This document shows, in pieces, positions 1 to 8,395 of a DNA stretch of 46,897 nucleotides. Both the position numbers and the translations under genes were made by a program. The stretch comes from Atopobiaceae bacterium (GTDB lineage: Bacteria; Actinomycetota; Coriobacteriia; Coriobacteriales; Atopobiaceae). The notes below the pieces were generated by a model. That model made no database searches. It was not told the origin of the DNA and saw only the letters and a program-made list of their open reading frames with translations. The stretch covers positions 1-46,897 of the forward strand of contig JAGAVX010000086.1 of NCBI GenBank assembly GCA_017941705.1, in the 5' to 3' direction. How positions within the stretch are numbered: position 1 is the first letter of the stretch; every line of letters starts with the position of its first letter.

Positions 1-91
1 CATGACCCCTTTGCCGTCGCGAGTCGCGAGTGGTAGACCAGGAAAGAAAAAACGGCGAGAAGAGGTTCGCGCACGTTTTCATGCTCATCGG

Positions 92-181
92 ACGGCCCTG
101 CGGCATGGGAGGGGACACGCGGGAAACCCTCGTTCGACCCGCGGGTTTCCATGCGTGTCCCCTCCCATGCCTCAGGACCGT
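92..181. repeat. Long near-perfect hairpin (inverted repeat)
   Basis: Three stacked helices close on one loop: 92-100 with 173-181 (two single mismatches), 102-120 with 153-171 (19 bp, perfect) and 122-129 with 143-150 (8 bp), leaving a 13-nt loop. It lies just downstream of the ZIP gene stop at 197 (minus strand). There is no clear T-tract on either side, so a simple intrinsic terminator is doubtful. It could be a MITE-like repeat, a stable 3' end or a small structured RNA. Confidence 0.7.
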
Positions 182-196
182 ATGAAGCGCAACCGC

Positions 197-980
197 CTAC
201 CCGAGGGCGACGTCTAGGGCCATCATGAGTGTGAAGCCTGCGGCAAACAGGACCGTTCCGATGTTGGAGTGCTCGCCGGCGCTCATTTCGGGAACCAGCT
301 CCTCGACCACAACGTACATCATTGCCCCAGCTGCAAATCCCAGCAGGTAGGGGAGGAGTGGCACGATGTGGCTTGCCGCAAGGATGGTGAGGGCCGCTCC
401 CAGCGGCTCGACGACTCCCGAGGCAAAGCCTCCGAGAAACGCACGAGTCTTGCTGGCTCCTTCCGCTCTCAGGGGAAGCGAGATGATGGCGCCCTCGGGG
501 AAGTTCTGTATCGCGATGCCAAGGGCAAGGGTCATCGCGCTTGCAAGGGTGATTGAGGTGGTACCTGCCATCCAGCTTGCAAAGACGACTCCCACCGCCA
601 TTCCTTCGGGAATGTTGTGCAGCGTAACGGCGAGCACCATGAGCGTGGTGCGGGCAAGGCGAGTGTGCGGTCCCTCCGACTCGTCTGCCCCGCGATGCAG
701 GTGGGGAATGACGCTGTCGAGCAACAGCAGGAAGAGCGTGCCCGCCCAAAAGCCAATTGCTGCGGGCAAAAAAGGCAAGCCTTCCCAGATGTGCGCTCTC
801 GTCCATGGCTGGTTGCAGCAGGCTCCATATCGATGCCGCAACCATTACGCCCGCCGCAAACCCCGTGAGGGAGCGCTCGAGGGCCTTTGAAAGCTCTCCG
901 TGAAGAAGGTAGACGCAGGCGGCGCCGAGAGTCGTTCCTGCAAAGGGTATTGCCAAACCGAGTATGACCTCAAGAGGCAT
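197..980 (-). pseudogene. ZIP-family (GufA/ZupT-like) metal transporter, frameshifted
   Basis: The first segment starts with ATG at 980, behind a good ribosome site (GGAGA, 7 nt upstream), and encodes a typical ZIP N-terminus (MPLEVILGLAIPFAGTTLGA...). The rest, including the conserved metal-binding helices HNIPEGMAVG and QNFPEGAIIS, lies in another frame down to 197. The two frames join at a run of six A at 768-773 (six T in the coding strand). Dropping one T gives one continuous ORF of about 260 residues, the usual ZIP length, reading LGRLAFLPAAIGFWAG across the join with about eight membrane helices. ZIP proteins import Zn, Fe or Mn across the cytoplasmic membrane. The break may be a real mutation, transcriptional slippage or phase variation on the homopolymer, or a sequencing error. 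Both halves are otherwise intact, which argues against long-term decay. Confidence 0.85.
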
Positions 981-1000
981 GGTGTCTCCTCTCTAAAAAA

Positions 1001-1016
1001 GTTAGTCTTATCTAAC
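1001..1016. promoter_or_regulatory. GTTAG/CTAAC dyad upstream of ZIP gene
   Basis: A 5-bp inverted repeat, GTTAG (1001-1005) and CTAAC (1012-1016), sits about 20-36 nt upstream of the ZIP start at 980. DtxR/MntR-family metalloregulators bind TTAGG..CCTAA-type dyads, so a metal-responsive operator is possible. The match is loose. Confidence 0.35.
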
Positions 1017-1071
1017 TATTAGAGATACCCATCATCTCGGTCTTCTAGACAGCCAGATGCCAATTGTGCGG

Positions 1072-2289
1072 TTAGTCCTGTCTGGCACACTCTGGGAACG
1101 GCTTTATGACACGGGGGAGGATGCCGTGCATATGCGCAATGGCAACCCCATAGTTTGTGATGGGGATGCCCTGCCCTGCGGCTCGCTCGATGCGGCTGCG
1201 CATGGCGCGAGCCCCAAGGGTGCACCCGCCGCAGTGGATGATGAGGTCGTAAGAAGAGAGGTCGAGCGGGAAATCGCCACCGGAGGTGAAGCTAAAGGTG
1301 GGGTTGGCGCCCGTGTGCTCACGCACCCATCGCGGCATCTTGACCGTGCCGATGTCCTCGCATTGGCGGTGGTGTGTGCACCCCTCACAGATCAGTATGC
1401 GAGAATCGTCCGAGACGCCATCGATCGCCCTGGCTCCAGCCACCTGCAATGCCAGGTCGCCCTTGTACCGGGAGAAGAGGATGGAGAACGAGGTGAGCGG
1501 CACCTCCTGAGGTACGACACGCGCGACCTTGCCAAAGGCCTGCGAGTCGGTGACCACCATTCTCGGGGCCGTTGGCATCGAGGCGAGCGTCTGCGCGAGC
1601 TCGGCGTCGCGAACCACAAGTGCGCTCGCGCCTGCCTCGAGGGTGTCCCTGATGGTCTGTTGCTGCGGCAGGATGAGTCTTCCCTTGGGAGCAGCCGAGT
1701 CTATGGGCACGACGAGTACGACCATGTCGCCAGGGGAGAGGAGATCGGCAATGAGATGCGGTTCTGGTGCACCAGATGTGCCCAGGCGCGCCAACGCCTC
1801 CTTGAGCTCGTTGATGCCTTGGCCGGTCTGCGAGCTGACCAGTATCGAGACCGATGCGCCCGCAACGGTCTGTGCTGGAGCGCTGTCCTGTCCGAGCAGG
1901 TCGCACTTGGTGTAGGCCACGACGCAGGGTACCTGACGATCCGCGAAGAGCTCGAGCAGGTCGAGGTCAGCCTTGCACAGGCCGCTTGTCGCGTCGACCA
2001 CCAATACGGCAACGTCGCAGGTCGAAAGGACCTTGCGCGTCGTTGCCACGCGCATTTCGCCCAAGGCGCCCTCATCGTCGATGCCCGGGGTGTCAACAAT
2101 CACCACGGGCCCAAGGGGGAGCAGCTCCATGGCCTTGCGCACAGGGTCGGTTGTCGTACCCGCGACATCCGAGACCACGGCCATCGGTTGCCCCGTGACG
2201 GCGTTGACCAGGCTGGACTTTCCTGCGTTCCTCACGCCAAAGAAGGCGATCTGCGTACGTTCGCCCGAAGGCGTATCGTTGAGGCTCAC
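1072..2289 (-). CDS. hydF: [FeFe]-hydrogenase maturation GTPase HydF
   Basis: HydF is the scaffold on which the 2Fe subcluster of the [FeFe]-hydrogenase H-cluster is assembled before transfer to the apo-enzyme in the cytoplasm. The 405-residue product has an N-terminal Era/TrmE-like GTPase domain (P-loop GVRNAGKS at 18-25, DTPG at 66-69, TKCD near 131), a dimerisation middle and the C-terminal cluster-binding motif CTH (304-306) followed 46 residues later by HCGGC (352-356), matching the family pattern CxH...HCxxC. The start is GTG at 2289 with AAAGGAG just upstream. It follows hydE by 46 nt on the same strand, so the two are probably co-transcribed. Identification is secure from the GTPase plus cysteine motif; no hydrogenase structural gene lies in this window. 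Confidence 0.95.
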   Translation of the reverse strand: MSLNDTPSGERTQIAFFGVRNAGKSSLVNAVTGQPMAVVSDVAGTTTDPVRKAMELLPLGPVVIVDTPGIDDEGALGEMRVATTRKVLSTCDVAVLVVDATSGLCKADLDLLELFADRQVPCVVAYTKCDLLGQDSAPAQTVAGASVSILVSSQTGQGINELKEALARLGTSGAPEPHLIADLLSPGDMVVLVVPIDSAAPKGRLILPQQQTIRDTLEAGASALVVRDAELAQTLASMPTAPRMVVTDSQAFGKVARVVPQEVPLTSFSILFSRYKGDLALQVAGARAIDGVSDDSRILICEGCTHHRQCEDIGTVKMPRWVREHTGANPTFSFTSGGDFPLDLSSYDLIIHCGGCTLGARAMRSRIERAAGQGIPITNYGVAIAHMHGILPRVIKPFPECARQD

Positions 2290-2335
2290 AATGGTCTCCT
2301 TTCATGGGCGGTACAGCGAGGTTGTCGCGGTTCTT

Positions 2336-3394
2336 CTAGGCGATGGCCGCCTTGGGGTCGCCGCGGTCGACTACCACGTGGTAGCCGACGCGTTCCATGC
2401 GCAGTTCAAGGCAGCGGTGGCATTCGGCTGCCTCGTCGCCCATGCAGATCTTTCCGTCATAGAGCAGGTACTTGCTGCGCACATCGGTGGGGGATAGGTT
2501 GGGCATGACTACGTTTGCCCCGGCAAGCATTCCCTTTTCGCGGCCAAACGGATCGATGGTGCCCAGCGCGGTCGTTGCGGGCAGGAGTACCGGGGGATGG
2601 ATCAGACGGATGATCGAAAGCAGGTAACAGGTCTGCTCAAGCGTTCCGGCGGGCATGCTTGCAAAGGGTGTCGCATGGTGGGGGATGAACGGGCCGATGC
2701 CGCACATCTCCGGTTTGAACTCGTCGATGAACTCGAGGTCGCGAGCCAAATGTGCCGGCGTCTGGTAAGGCGATCCCACCATCATGCCCACGCCGACCGC
2801 GTATCCCAGATCGCGTAAGTCGTAGAGGCAGCGCATGCGGTTGTCGAAGGACATCGACGTCGGATGCAGCCGTGCATAGTGGTCTGGGTCGGCAGTCTCG
2901 TGCCGCAGCAGGTAGCGGTCAGCCCCAGCCTCGCGCAGACGTGCGTAGCTCTCGCGCTGGCGTTCGCCTACCGAGAGCGTGATCGCGCAGTCGGGATGCT
3001 GAGCGCGTACGGCCTGGACGATGTCGCAGAGCCTGTCGTCATCGAACCAACCGTCCTCGCCACCCTGCAGTACGAAGGTGCGAAAACCGAGGTCATAGCC
3101 GAGGTCCGTGCAAGAGAGAATCTGTTCGCGCGAGAGACGATATCGTTGGCAGGAATGGTTGCTGGCACGTAGCCCGCAGTAGAGGCAATCGTTCTTGCAA
3201 ATGCTCGAGAACTCGATGAGGCCCCGCACGTATACGTCGGTGCCATAGACCCTCTTGCGCACCGCCGTGGCATGCTCTGCCAGCAGTGCTGCCGACTGCT
3301 CATCCTGATGACGGACGAGATGCTCGTAGCCGCCGGCCGAAAGCGTGTGCTCCTGCGCAAGCTCCTCGATGAGCTCCTTAGTTCTTGCGTCCAT
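2336..3394 (-). CDS. hydE: [FeFe]-hydrogenase H-cluster radical SAM maturase HydE
   Basis: A 352-residue radical SAM enzyme with the CxxxCxxC cluster motif at C66, C70 and C73 (CKNDCLYC), preceded by the family's YGTDVYVRGLIEFS stretch. HydE acts with HydF and HydG to build the H-cluster diiron unit, in particular the dithiomethylamine bridge. The ATG at 3394 is chosen because the longer open frame up to 3697 reads through the TM1266-like gene in another frame. The start lies 10 nt after that gene's stop. HydE resembles biotin synthase-type enzymes, but neighbouring hydF makes HydE the firm call. Confidence 0.94.
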   Translation of the reverse strand: MDARTKELIEELAQEHTLSAGGYEHLVRHQDEQSAALLAEHATAVRKRVYGTDVYVRGLIEFSSICKNDCLYCGLRASNHSCQRYRLSREQILSCTDLGYDLGFRTFVLQGGEDGWFDDDRLCDIVQAVRAQHPDCAITLSVGERQRESYARLREAGADRYLLRHETADPDHYARLHPTSMSFDNRMRCLYDLRDLGYAVGVGMMVGSPYQTPAHLARDLEFIDEFKPEMCGIGPFIPHHATPFASMPAGTLEQTCYLLSIIRLIHPPVLLPATTALGTIDPFGREKGMLAGANVVMPNLSPTDVRSKYLLYDGKICMGDEAAECHRCLELRMERVGYHVVVDRGDPKAAIA

Positions 3395-3404
3395 GATAAG
3401 ACCG

Positions 3405-3665
3405 TCAGGCTTCGGACACGAAGTTCGAGTATGCCGTCTTGGCGCTGACGCCGGGAAGGTTGCCCACCTTGCCAGCCAGTGCGGAGATGACGTCCTGCGA
3501 TGCGTCGATGGCAATGCTGATGATGTTGATGCCCTTTTGGCGATAGGGGATGCCCATTCGGCCGATGATATGCTGGCCGTACTCGTGAAGTATGTCGTTG
3601 AGCTGATCGACCGACTGGTCGTTTTCGACGATGATGCCGATGACGGCGACACGCGTCCCTGCCAT
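3405..3665 (-). CDS. TM1266-family iron-only hydrogenase system protein
   Basis: A small 86-residue protein (MAGTRVAVIGIIVENDQSVDQLNDILHEYG...) with the ferredoxin-like/ACT-type pattern of the TM1266 family, commonly encoded beside hydE/hydG/hydF and annotated as a putative regulator of the iron-only hydrogenase system. A strong ribosome site (AAGGAGGAG) precedes the ATG at 3665. It is the first gene of the hydEF operon, and its stop lies 10 nt before hydE. Biochemical function in the family is not established; a regulatory or cofactor-sensing role is inferred from context. Confidence 0.85.
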   Translation of the reverse strand: MAGTRVAVIGIIVENDQSVDQLNDILHEYGQHIIGRMGIPYRQKGINIISIAIDASQDVISALAGKVGNLPGVSAKTAYSNFVSEA

Positions 3666-3990
3666 CCTTGCTCCTCCTTCTCTTTGGGTGTGTGCACCCT
3701 TGTGTCAGGTGGATATCATGGTAGCAGCATTTGCGCAGGAAGATGGTAGGATTTGGTGACTGCACAACTCCCGTGTCCGTGTCCCGCTTTGCGCTCGTGT
3801 CGTCGCGGCGCTCACCCAGCCGAGCTCCGTGCCCCATATGGGCAGCTTCGGTGCGCTGCCTTCTCCCGTATGGAAAAATCCATAGCGCAAAGGTAAAGTA
3901 GAAAATGCATGACAATCGATGTCATGTCTGCTGGTGTGTGAAGGCACGTAGTTTTGTTGCCGTGTGCTTTGTTGGAAGGACGCCGATCAT
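3666..3990. promoter_or_regulatory. Divergent intergenic region with two palindromes
   Basis: A 325-nt gene-free stretch between the hydEF operon (minus) and the binding-protein gene (plus). It holds a 10-bp palindrome CCCATATGGG at 833-842 of the 3 kb block (3833-3842) and a 7-5-7 perfect dyad CATGACA/TGTCATG at 3908-3926, about 65 nt upstream of the start at 3991. The latter has the form of a dimeric repressor operator. No convincing sigma-70 pair was identified. Confidence 0.45.
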
Positions 3991-5067
3991 ATGCTCAAGA
4001 GGTTTGCCAGGACATGGCGTTTCGCATTGGTTCTGGTGACAGTATGCCTGTGTAGTGCAATCTCCCTGTCTGCCTGCGGGCAACAGCCGACGGAGGAAAG
4101 CCAGGACAAGACAGGCAATCCAGCGGTAGCCGCCGTGAATAGCGATGAGCTCAAGGTGAGCGTCGCCTTCCCCAAGGGCGCAAGCTCGGTGGGCATGGCC
4201 TCGTTTGCCAGCAAGATCAGCAGCGGCGAGCTGGACGTCCCTTACATTATGGCGGTCGCCGGGACCTTTGACCAGGTCAGTCAGGCCATCATTGACGAGC
4301 GCGTCGACATAGCGATTCTCCCGCCTTCGTCCGCGGCGATGCTGTACAACCAGCAAAAGGGGAAGATCAAGGTCGTATGCGTCAATGCCCTGGGAGGGGC
4401 AGGTGTTGTGACGGGCAGCAAGAAGGTAAAGTCGATCGAGGACCTGGCGGGTAAGACCGTCTACGTAAACGACCAGTCAGACTCCTTCGTGACAGTCTTC
4501 AAGAAGATTCTCGATCTCAATGGCCTCACGGATGAGGTGACGCTCGAGTACGACCCCAACTCAGCGGAGCTTGCGGCAAAGCTCAAGGCTGACAAGAAGG
4601 TCGTCGCCGTCCTGCCACAGCCGGAGGCGGCTGCGGCTGTGGCCCAAGACGATAGGCTCCGTCAGGCTTTTGACGTGAGCAGTCTATGGGATGAGAAGAT
4701 GGTGGATGGGAGTCGCTGGGTAACCGGTGTAGTCGTTGTGCGCAACAAGTTCTTCAAGCGTCACCCAGAGGTGGTGGAGGACTTCCTTGCGCAGCTGGAG
4801 GAATCGACCGAAATCGCTGCCAAGGATCCCATCACGGCCATACCGCTTGTGACGCAGGCGGGCATCCTCAGTGAGGCCATGGCGACAGAAGGCTCCCTGC
4901 CCGCATGCCATCCCGTCTGCATCCGCGGAGCTGAGATGCGCAAGGCGGTCTCCGGATACCTTCAGGTTCTCTATGACGAGAATCCTGCTTCGGTAGGAGG
5001 GCTGCTGCCCGACGGCAACTTCTATTACGTGCCAGTCGAGCAGGTGGAGGAATCTGCCGAGGAGTAA
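3991..5067 (+). CDS. ABC transporter substrate-binding lipoprotein (NitT/TauT-like)
   Basis: The 358-residue product begins with a lipoprotein signal (basic N-terminus, hydrophobic core, lipobox LSAC with Cys29), so it should be anchored outside the membrane. The body resembles SsuA/ThiY/NrtA-type periplasmic binding proteins: SVAFPKGASSVGMASF, a DIAILPPSSAAMLYNQQKGKIKVV segment and SIEDLAGKTVYVNDQ, typical of ligand-binding lobes for sulfonate, thiamine-precursor or nitrate-type substrates. The ATG at 3991 is preferred over an upstream frame start because GGAAGGA lies 9-14 nt before it. No permease or ATPase gene is adjacent, so its transporter partner must be elsewhere, or the protein is solitary. 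Substrate unknown. Confidence 0.85.
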   Translation: MLKRFARTWRFALVLVTVCLCSAISLSACGQQPTEESQDKTGNPAVAAVNSDELKVSVAFPKGASSVGMASFASKISSGELDVPYIMAVAGTFDQVSQAIIDERVDIAILPPSSAAMLYNQQKGKIKVVCVNALGGAGVVTGSKKVKSIEDLAGKTVYVNDQSDSFVTVFKKILDLNGLTDEVTLEYDPNSAELAAKLKADKKVVAVLPQPEAAAAVAQDDRLRQAFDVSSLWDEKMVDGSRWVTGVVVVRNKFFKRHPEVVEDFLAQLEESTEIAAKDPITAIPLVTQAGILSEAMATEGSLPACHPVCIRGAEMRKAVSGYLQVLYDENPASVGGLLPDGNFYYVPVEQVEESAEE

Positions 5068-5132
5068 GGTGACCGCAGCTTCCATGCGTGCCCTTGCTTG
5101 ACCATTCCTGTCACATGGGAAGGCAGACAAAG

Positions 5133-5164
5133 CGAGCGACCATCGTCAGAGCGTTGGTCGCTCG
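5133..5164. terminator. Bidirectional terminator-like hairpin
   Basis: A 10-bp perfect stem, CGAGCGACCA (5133-5142) with TGGTCGCTCG (5155-5164), lies between the converging genes ending at 5067 (+) and 5183 (-). T-rich stretches after it are short, so termination strength is uncertain. Confidence 0.6.
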
Positions 5165-5182
5165 TGCTCTTTGGGCTGGATT

Positions 5183-7789
5183 CTACCGGTCGGGCTCGTC
5201 CTCGAGTGACCCGGCAATGCCAGTGATGATGTCATCGTTCGTGAAGGCGGCCATGACCCGAGCGAAGTTTCGTGCGACTGGAAACACCTCGGCGTCGAGT
5301 GAGGCACGAGCGCAGTCATAGAAGATCTCGGAAGTGCGATCGGTCGGCGCGAGAGGAATCCCATTGGCAGCCAAGGCATCCTCGATCTGTTGGTCGGAGA
5401 CTTCAGCCTGCAGCGCATCGGGGTTCTGGATCATAAGCACCGAGAGCTCCATTGCCATCATGGGCATGGCATCGGGCAGTAGGCGCATGGCAAGCTGATA
5501 GCAGGCTTGTGCCGCAGCCACCTTGCCGCGCTTCCACTGGAAGAACGCCATACGATAGTAGGCCAGTCCGACTCCCTGTGGGTCGTGGGCCTTCTCGAGC
5601 AGCTCCACAAGCTGGGCGATGGCCTCGTCGTCACGATCGAGCACCTCGAGGCACTTGACCATGTGCAAGCGAGCCCGAGTATCCAACGGAGCGAGTGACA
5701 CCAGTCGCTGTGCGTGACGCAGGGCCTCCTCGTGCGACCCGCGCATGAGGTTGAGGATGGAGAGCAACAGGTGTCCCTCGTAATAGGCGTCGGGAACCAG
5801 CATGACGGCAGCCGTGCTCTCCTCTGCGTGCATGCGATTGAACATGGCGCGTTCGATGTACGAGTTGAAGTAGCGGTAGATGACTGATGGGCTATCGTCG
5901 TAGAGCTGCGCATCGTCAATCTGGCGCATAACGGGCGCAAGCGCGGCGATTGCCTGGTCGGGCCGCTGCTTCATAAGGCATTCTTTGGCACGGTCGTTGG
6001 CGCGGGTAAGGGTGTCACCACGTACGAACTCTTCGCCTAACGTGAGTGCGTCCGTCCCCAGAGAACCATCGACGAGCTTGCGGACGACTCGTTCCGCCGC
6101 AGAGCGAACGGTCGGGTCGGGATCATCGCCCGCGAGGTTCATGACCGTACGGACGTTGCGCTCGGTGGCCTTCGCATCGTCTTCGGGTATGAGCCTCATC
6201 ATGATGGCATTGGCTACCAGCGTGCGGCCGTCGCCTTCCTCTATGGAGAGGCCCGAGACATGATCGGTGCCGAGCGACTTTGCCGTGTGCTCGTCGAGGC
6301 GGCGCGAGGAGAGCGATACGGGCAGGTAACGCCTCTTGGGGCAGAAGCGCTCCTCCTCAAGATGGAAGCTTTGCTTCACGGCACGCAGCCAGCCGCCCTC
6401 ATAGCGCATCACCGGAGCAAAGGCTCGATACGTCTCGGCGAGGTCCCCGAGGTCCGTGAGGTCAATATGTGAGAAGCGCCAGCGGTCGAAGTCCACTGAG
6501 AGATAGCAGCTCCGACGCGTGGGCAGCGTATTGACGACGGCGACCCATACGTGCTTGATCTTGTTGGAGCAGCGAAAAGCGCTTGCAGCCAAAAGCAAGG
6601 CGAGCCGTAGCGTGTAGTCGGCAACAGCCTGCTGGCGCATGTCGCCGGTGCTAGGGACGATGCCGAGCCCCTCTACGTAGCAGGAGGAGGGAAACAGCTC
6701 GGCAGGCGTCAGGTCCATCTCGATTGCCACGTTGCCGTCGGCGACGTTGGTGCGATAGCGCGCGGTGAGGCGGTAGGGCAGCTGCAGCGTCTCGATGGCG
6801 TGCGATATGCCGTACCGGACGGTCCATTCGCCCTCTGGCCATGGATCATCCTCGGATGGCGTGAAGGGCTCGTCGATGGGTGCCGCCTGCGCGACGATGG
6901 AGCGCGCGAGTCCCTGGTTGAGCAGGTACGCGTCTTTGATGCTGGCGTCATGGGGTAGGGACGCATGGGCAAAGCGAATGGCATTGAGGGCGGCCTCTAG
7001 CCTGATGATGCGCAGCTTTGCCAGATAGGGAATCTGAGGATCCCCACAACGCAGGTACAGCATGCCCGAAGAGGCGAGGCGCGTCGCCGTGAGGTCGGGA
7101 AGCTTCACGTCCTTGGCAAACAGCCCTGCTTCCTCGAGCATGCGCGCCGCGTAGCGCTCGATGCCCGTGGGCTCATCGATGCCTGACGTGTTGTCCGCCT
7201 CTCGTGTGCGGATGTCGCCAACCAGCTGCTTGAGTTGTGCGATGGGATCGCTGGAGGCAACCAGGTCATCGCAGAAGGCGGAGAAGTCAAAATGACCCTT
7301 CTGCTTTGCGGGAGACACCTCCTCCAGTTGCTGGGAGGGGGAGAGAGCCTCATCATCTGGAGTCTGAGAATCACCCGTATCCGACGCGGCCTCGAGAGCA
7401 AGGGTGCTGTCGTTAATGAGCACGGGCGTGTCGAGAGCGGAAACCGATGGATTGCCAGCGGGGCTGTTCTCTGGGCCGCCGGTGCTGTCGGACCGTACGC
7501 CTAAGGCGGTGACGTTCTGCTCGCCTGGAGCTGGCTCGTACGTCGTTACGGTGCGCTGCGCATGGATGCCTTTTTGCCTACGATCGCTTTGCACGAGCCG
7601 CCCGTGAAGCACGATGGCCGTTACGAGAAGGCTTGTTGAAGCTATGGCCCCACAGCACGTAAGGAGGCCAGCGCCTTGCAGGCTGGCATCCGCACACCCG
7701 ATGAGCAGCGCAAAGAGCGCGACTTCGACGAGCACGAACAAAAGATGGTCTATGATGCTTTGTCTTTTCATACTCAACGTTATACCCAT
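5183..7789 (-). CDS. Large membrane-anchored TPR-like protein of unknown function
   Basis: An 868-residue protein I do not recognise. Residues about 12-32 and 38-62 form two hydrophobic segments, so the protein is probably anchored with a long cytoplasmic body. A polar, low-complexity linker (about 70-150) leads to a folded central part with repeated FxxA/LAxxY-like helices. The C-terminal third (about 580-800) has alternating helices such as MHAEESTAAVMLVPDAYYEGHLLLSILNLMRGSHEEALRHAQRLVSLAP and AIAQLVELLEKAHDPQGVGLAYYRMAFFQWKRGKVAAAQACYQLAMRL, which fit tetratricopeptide repeats. The ATG at 7789 follows AAGGTG; an internal ATG at 7771 has no ribosome site. It stands alone, converging on the binding-protein gene. 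A scaffold or signalling role is possible but unproven. Confidence 0.75.
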   Translation of the reverse strand: MGITLSMKRQSIIDHLLFVLVEVALFALLIGCADASLQGAGLLTCCGAIASTSLLVTAIVLHGRLVQSDRRQKGIHAQRTVTTYEPAPGEQNVTALGVRSDSTGGPENSPAGNPSVSALDTPVLINDSTLALEAASDTGDSQTPDDEALSPSQQLEEVSPAKQKGHFDFSAFCDDLVASSDPIAQLKQLVGDIRTREADNTSGIDEPTGIERYAARMLEEAGLFAKDVKLPDLTATRLASSGMLYLRCGDPQIPYLAKLRIIRLEAALNAIRFAHASLPHDASIKDAYLLNQGLARSIVAQAAPIDEPFTPSEDDPWPEGEWTVRYGISHAIETLQLPYRLTARYRTNVADGNVAIEMDLTPAELFPSSCYVEGLGIVPSTGDMRQQAVADYTLRLALLLAASAFRCSNKIKHVWVAVVNTLPTRRSCYLSVDFDRWRFSHIDLTDLGDLAETYRAFAPVMRYEGGWLRAVKQSFHLEEERFCPKRRYLPVSLSSRRLDEHTAKSLGTDHVSGLSIEEGDGRTLVANAIMMRLIPEDDAKATERNVRTVMNLAGDDPDPTVRSAAERVVRKLVDGSLGTDALTLGEEFVRGDTLTRANDRAKECLMKQRPDQAIAALAPVMRQIDDAQLYDDSPSVIYRYFNSYIERAMFNRMHAEESTAAVMLVPDAYYEGHLLLSILNLMRGSHEEALRHAQRLVSLAPLDTRARLHMVKCLEVLDRDDEAIAQLVELLEKAHDPQGVGLAYYRMAFFQWKRGKVAAAQACYQLAMRLLPDAMPMMAMELSVLMIQNPDALQAEVSDQQIEDALAANGIPLAPTDRTSEIFYDCARASLDAEVFPVARNFARVMAAFTNDDIITGIAGSLEDEPDR

Positions 7790-7987
7790 TGTTCACCTTG
7801 CCATACACACTCGAGCATGCGCACACAGGGCAGACAGCCTGAGGTTATCGCTGGCAGGTTGTCCTGCCCATGCATCGTGGCGCAACTATGCTCCACGTGC
7901 CGCTCGTTGGGCTCGTCGCATACGCTTGGGATTGGCTCGCGTTCGCTGAGAGGCCAATTTTGCCGAAATGGCAGAAATAGCTTGAAA

Positions 7988-8007
7988 ATATGAACAAATG
8001 CTCATAT
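7988..8007. promoter_or_regulatory. SmtB/ArsR-type operator
   Basis: The 20-bp sequence ATATGAACAAATGCTCATAT is an imperfect dyad (ATATGA and TCATAT) of exactly the form bound by SmtB/CzrA/CadC-like repressors. It lies 34 nt upstream of the start of the ArsR-family gene, consistent with autoregulation of that gene and the downstream metal ATPase. Confidence 0.8.
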
Positions 8008-8040
8008 ATTATTCTCAAACAACAACCAAAGGAGTCTTTC

Positions 8041-8394
8041 ATGCGAGAAGGGCATACGGTCGAAGTTGACGAGCTCATCGAGAGCTACTTGTCAAACGAG
8101 GACATCGTCTACGAGGCAACGCAGATATTTGATGCGCTGTCCGACTACACACGCTTTCAGATCCTGTCGGCGCTGTGCGTCGAAAGCAAGAGCGTGTCCG
8201 AGCTCAAGGACATCTGCCATGTGACACAATCTGCCATTTCGCATCAGCTTAGGCTGCTGCGTGACCGGGGCTTGGTGTTTGCGCGGAGAGAGGGGCAGCG
8301 GGTCATATACGCGTTGTCCGACGAGCATGTGGCGACGCTCATGAGGGTTGGTCTCGAGCACGCTGCCGAAGCGGTGTCAGTGGAGGGAGAGTAA
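8041..8394 (+). CDS. ArsR/SmtB-family metal-responsive repressor
   Basis: A 117-residue winged-helix regulator. The recognition region VSELKDICHVTQSAISHQLRLLRDRGLV (about 52-79) is a classical ArsR helix-turn-helix. The C-terminal helix carries D94, H96, H107 and E110, with the same spacing as the alpha-5 zinc site of SmtB/CzrA, while the alpha-3 cysteine motif of CadC-type lead/cadmium sensors is reduced to one Cys. This suggests Zn/Co-type rather than Cd/Pb-type sensing. ATG at 8041 follows AAAGGAG. The gene ends 1 nt before the P-type ATPase start, so the two form an operon under the dyad at 7988-8007: metal binding should release the repressor and switch on export. Confidence 0.92.
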   Translation: MREGHTVEVDELIESYLSNEDIVYEATQIFDALSDYTRFQILSALCVESKSVSELKDICHVTQSAISHQLRLLRDRGLVFARREGQRVIYALSDEHVATLMRVGLEHAAEAVSVEGE

Positions 8395-8395
8395 C

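Noticed and set aside
1057..2508. 483-codon plus-strand open frame antisense to hydF
   Set aside because: No recognisable domain or ribosome site; hydF is certain.
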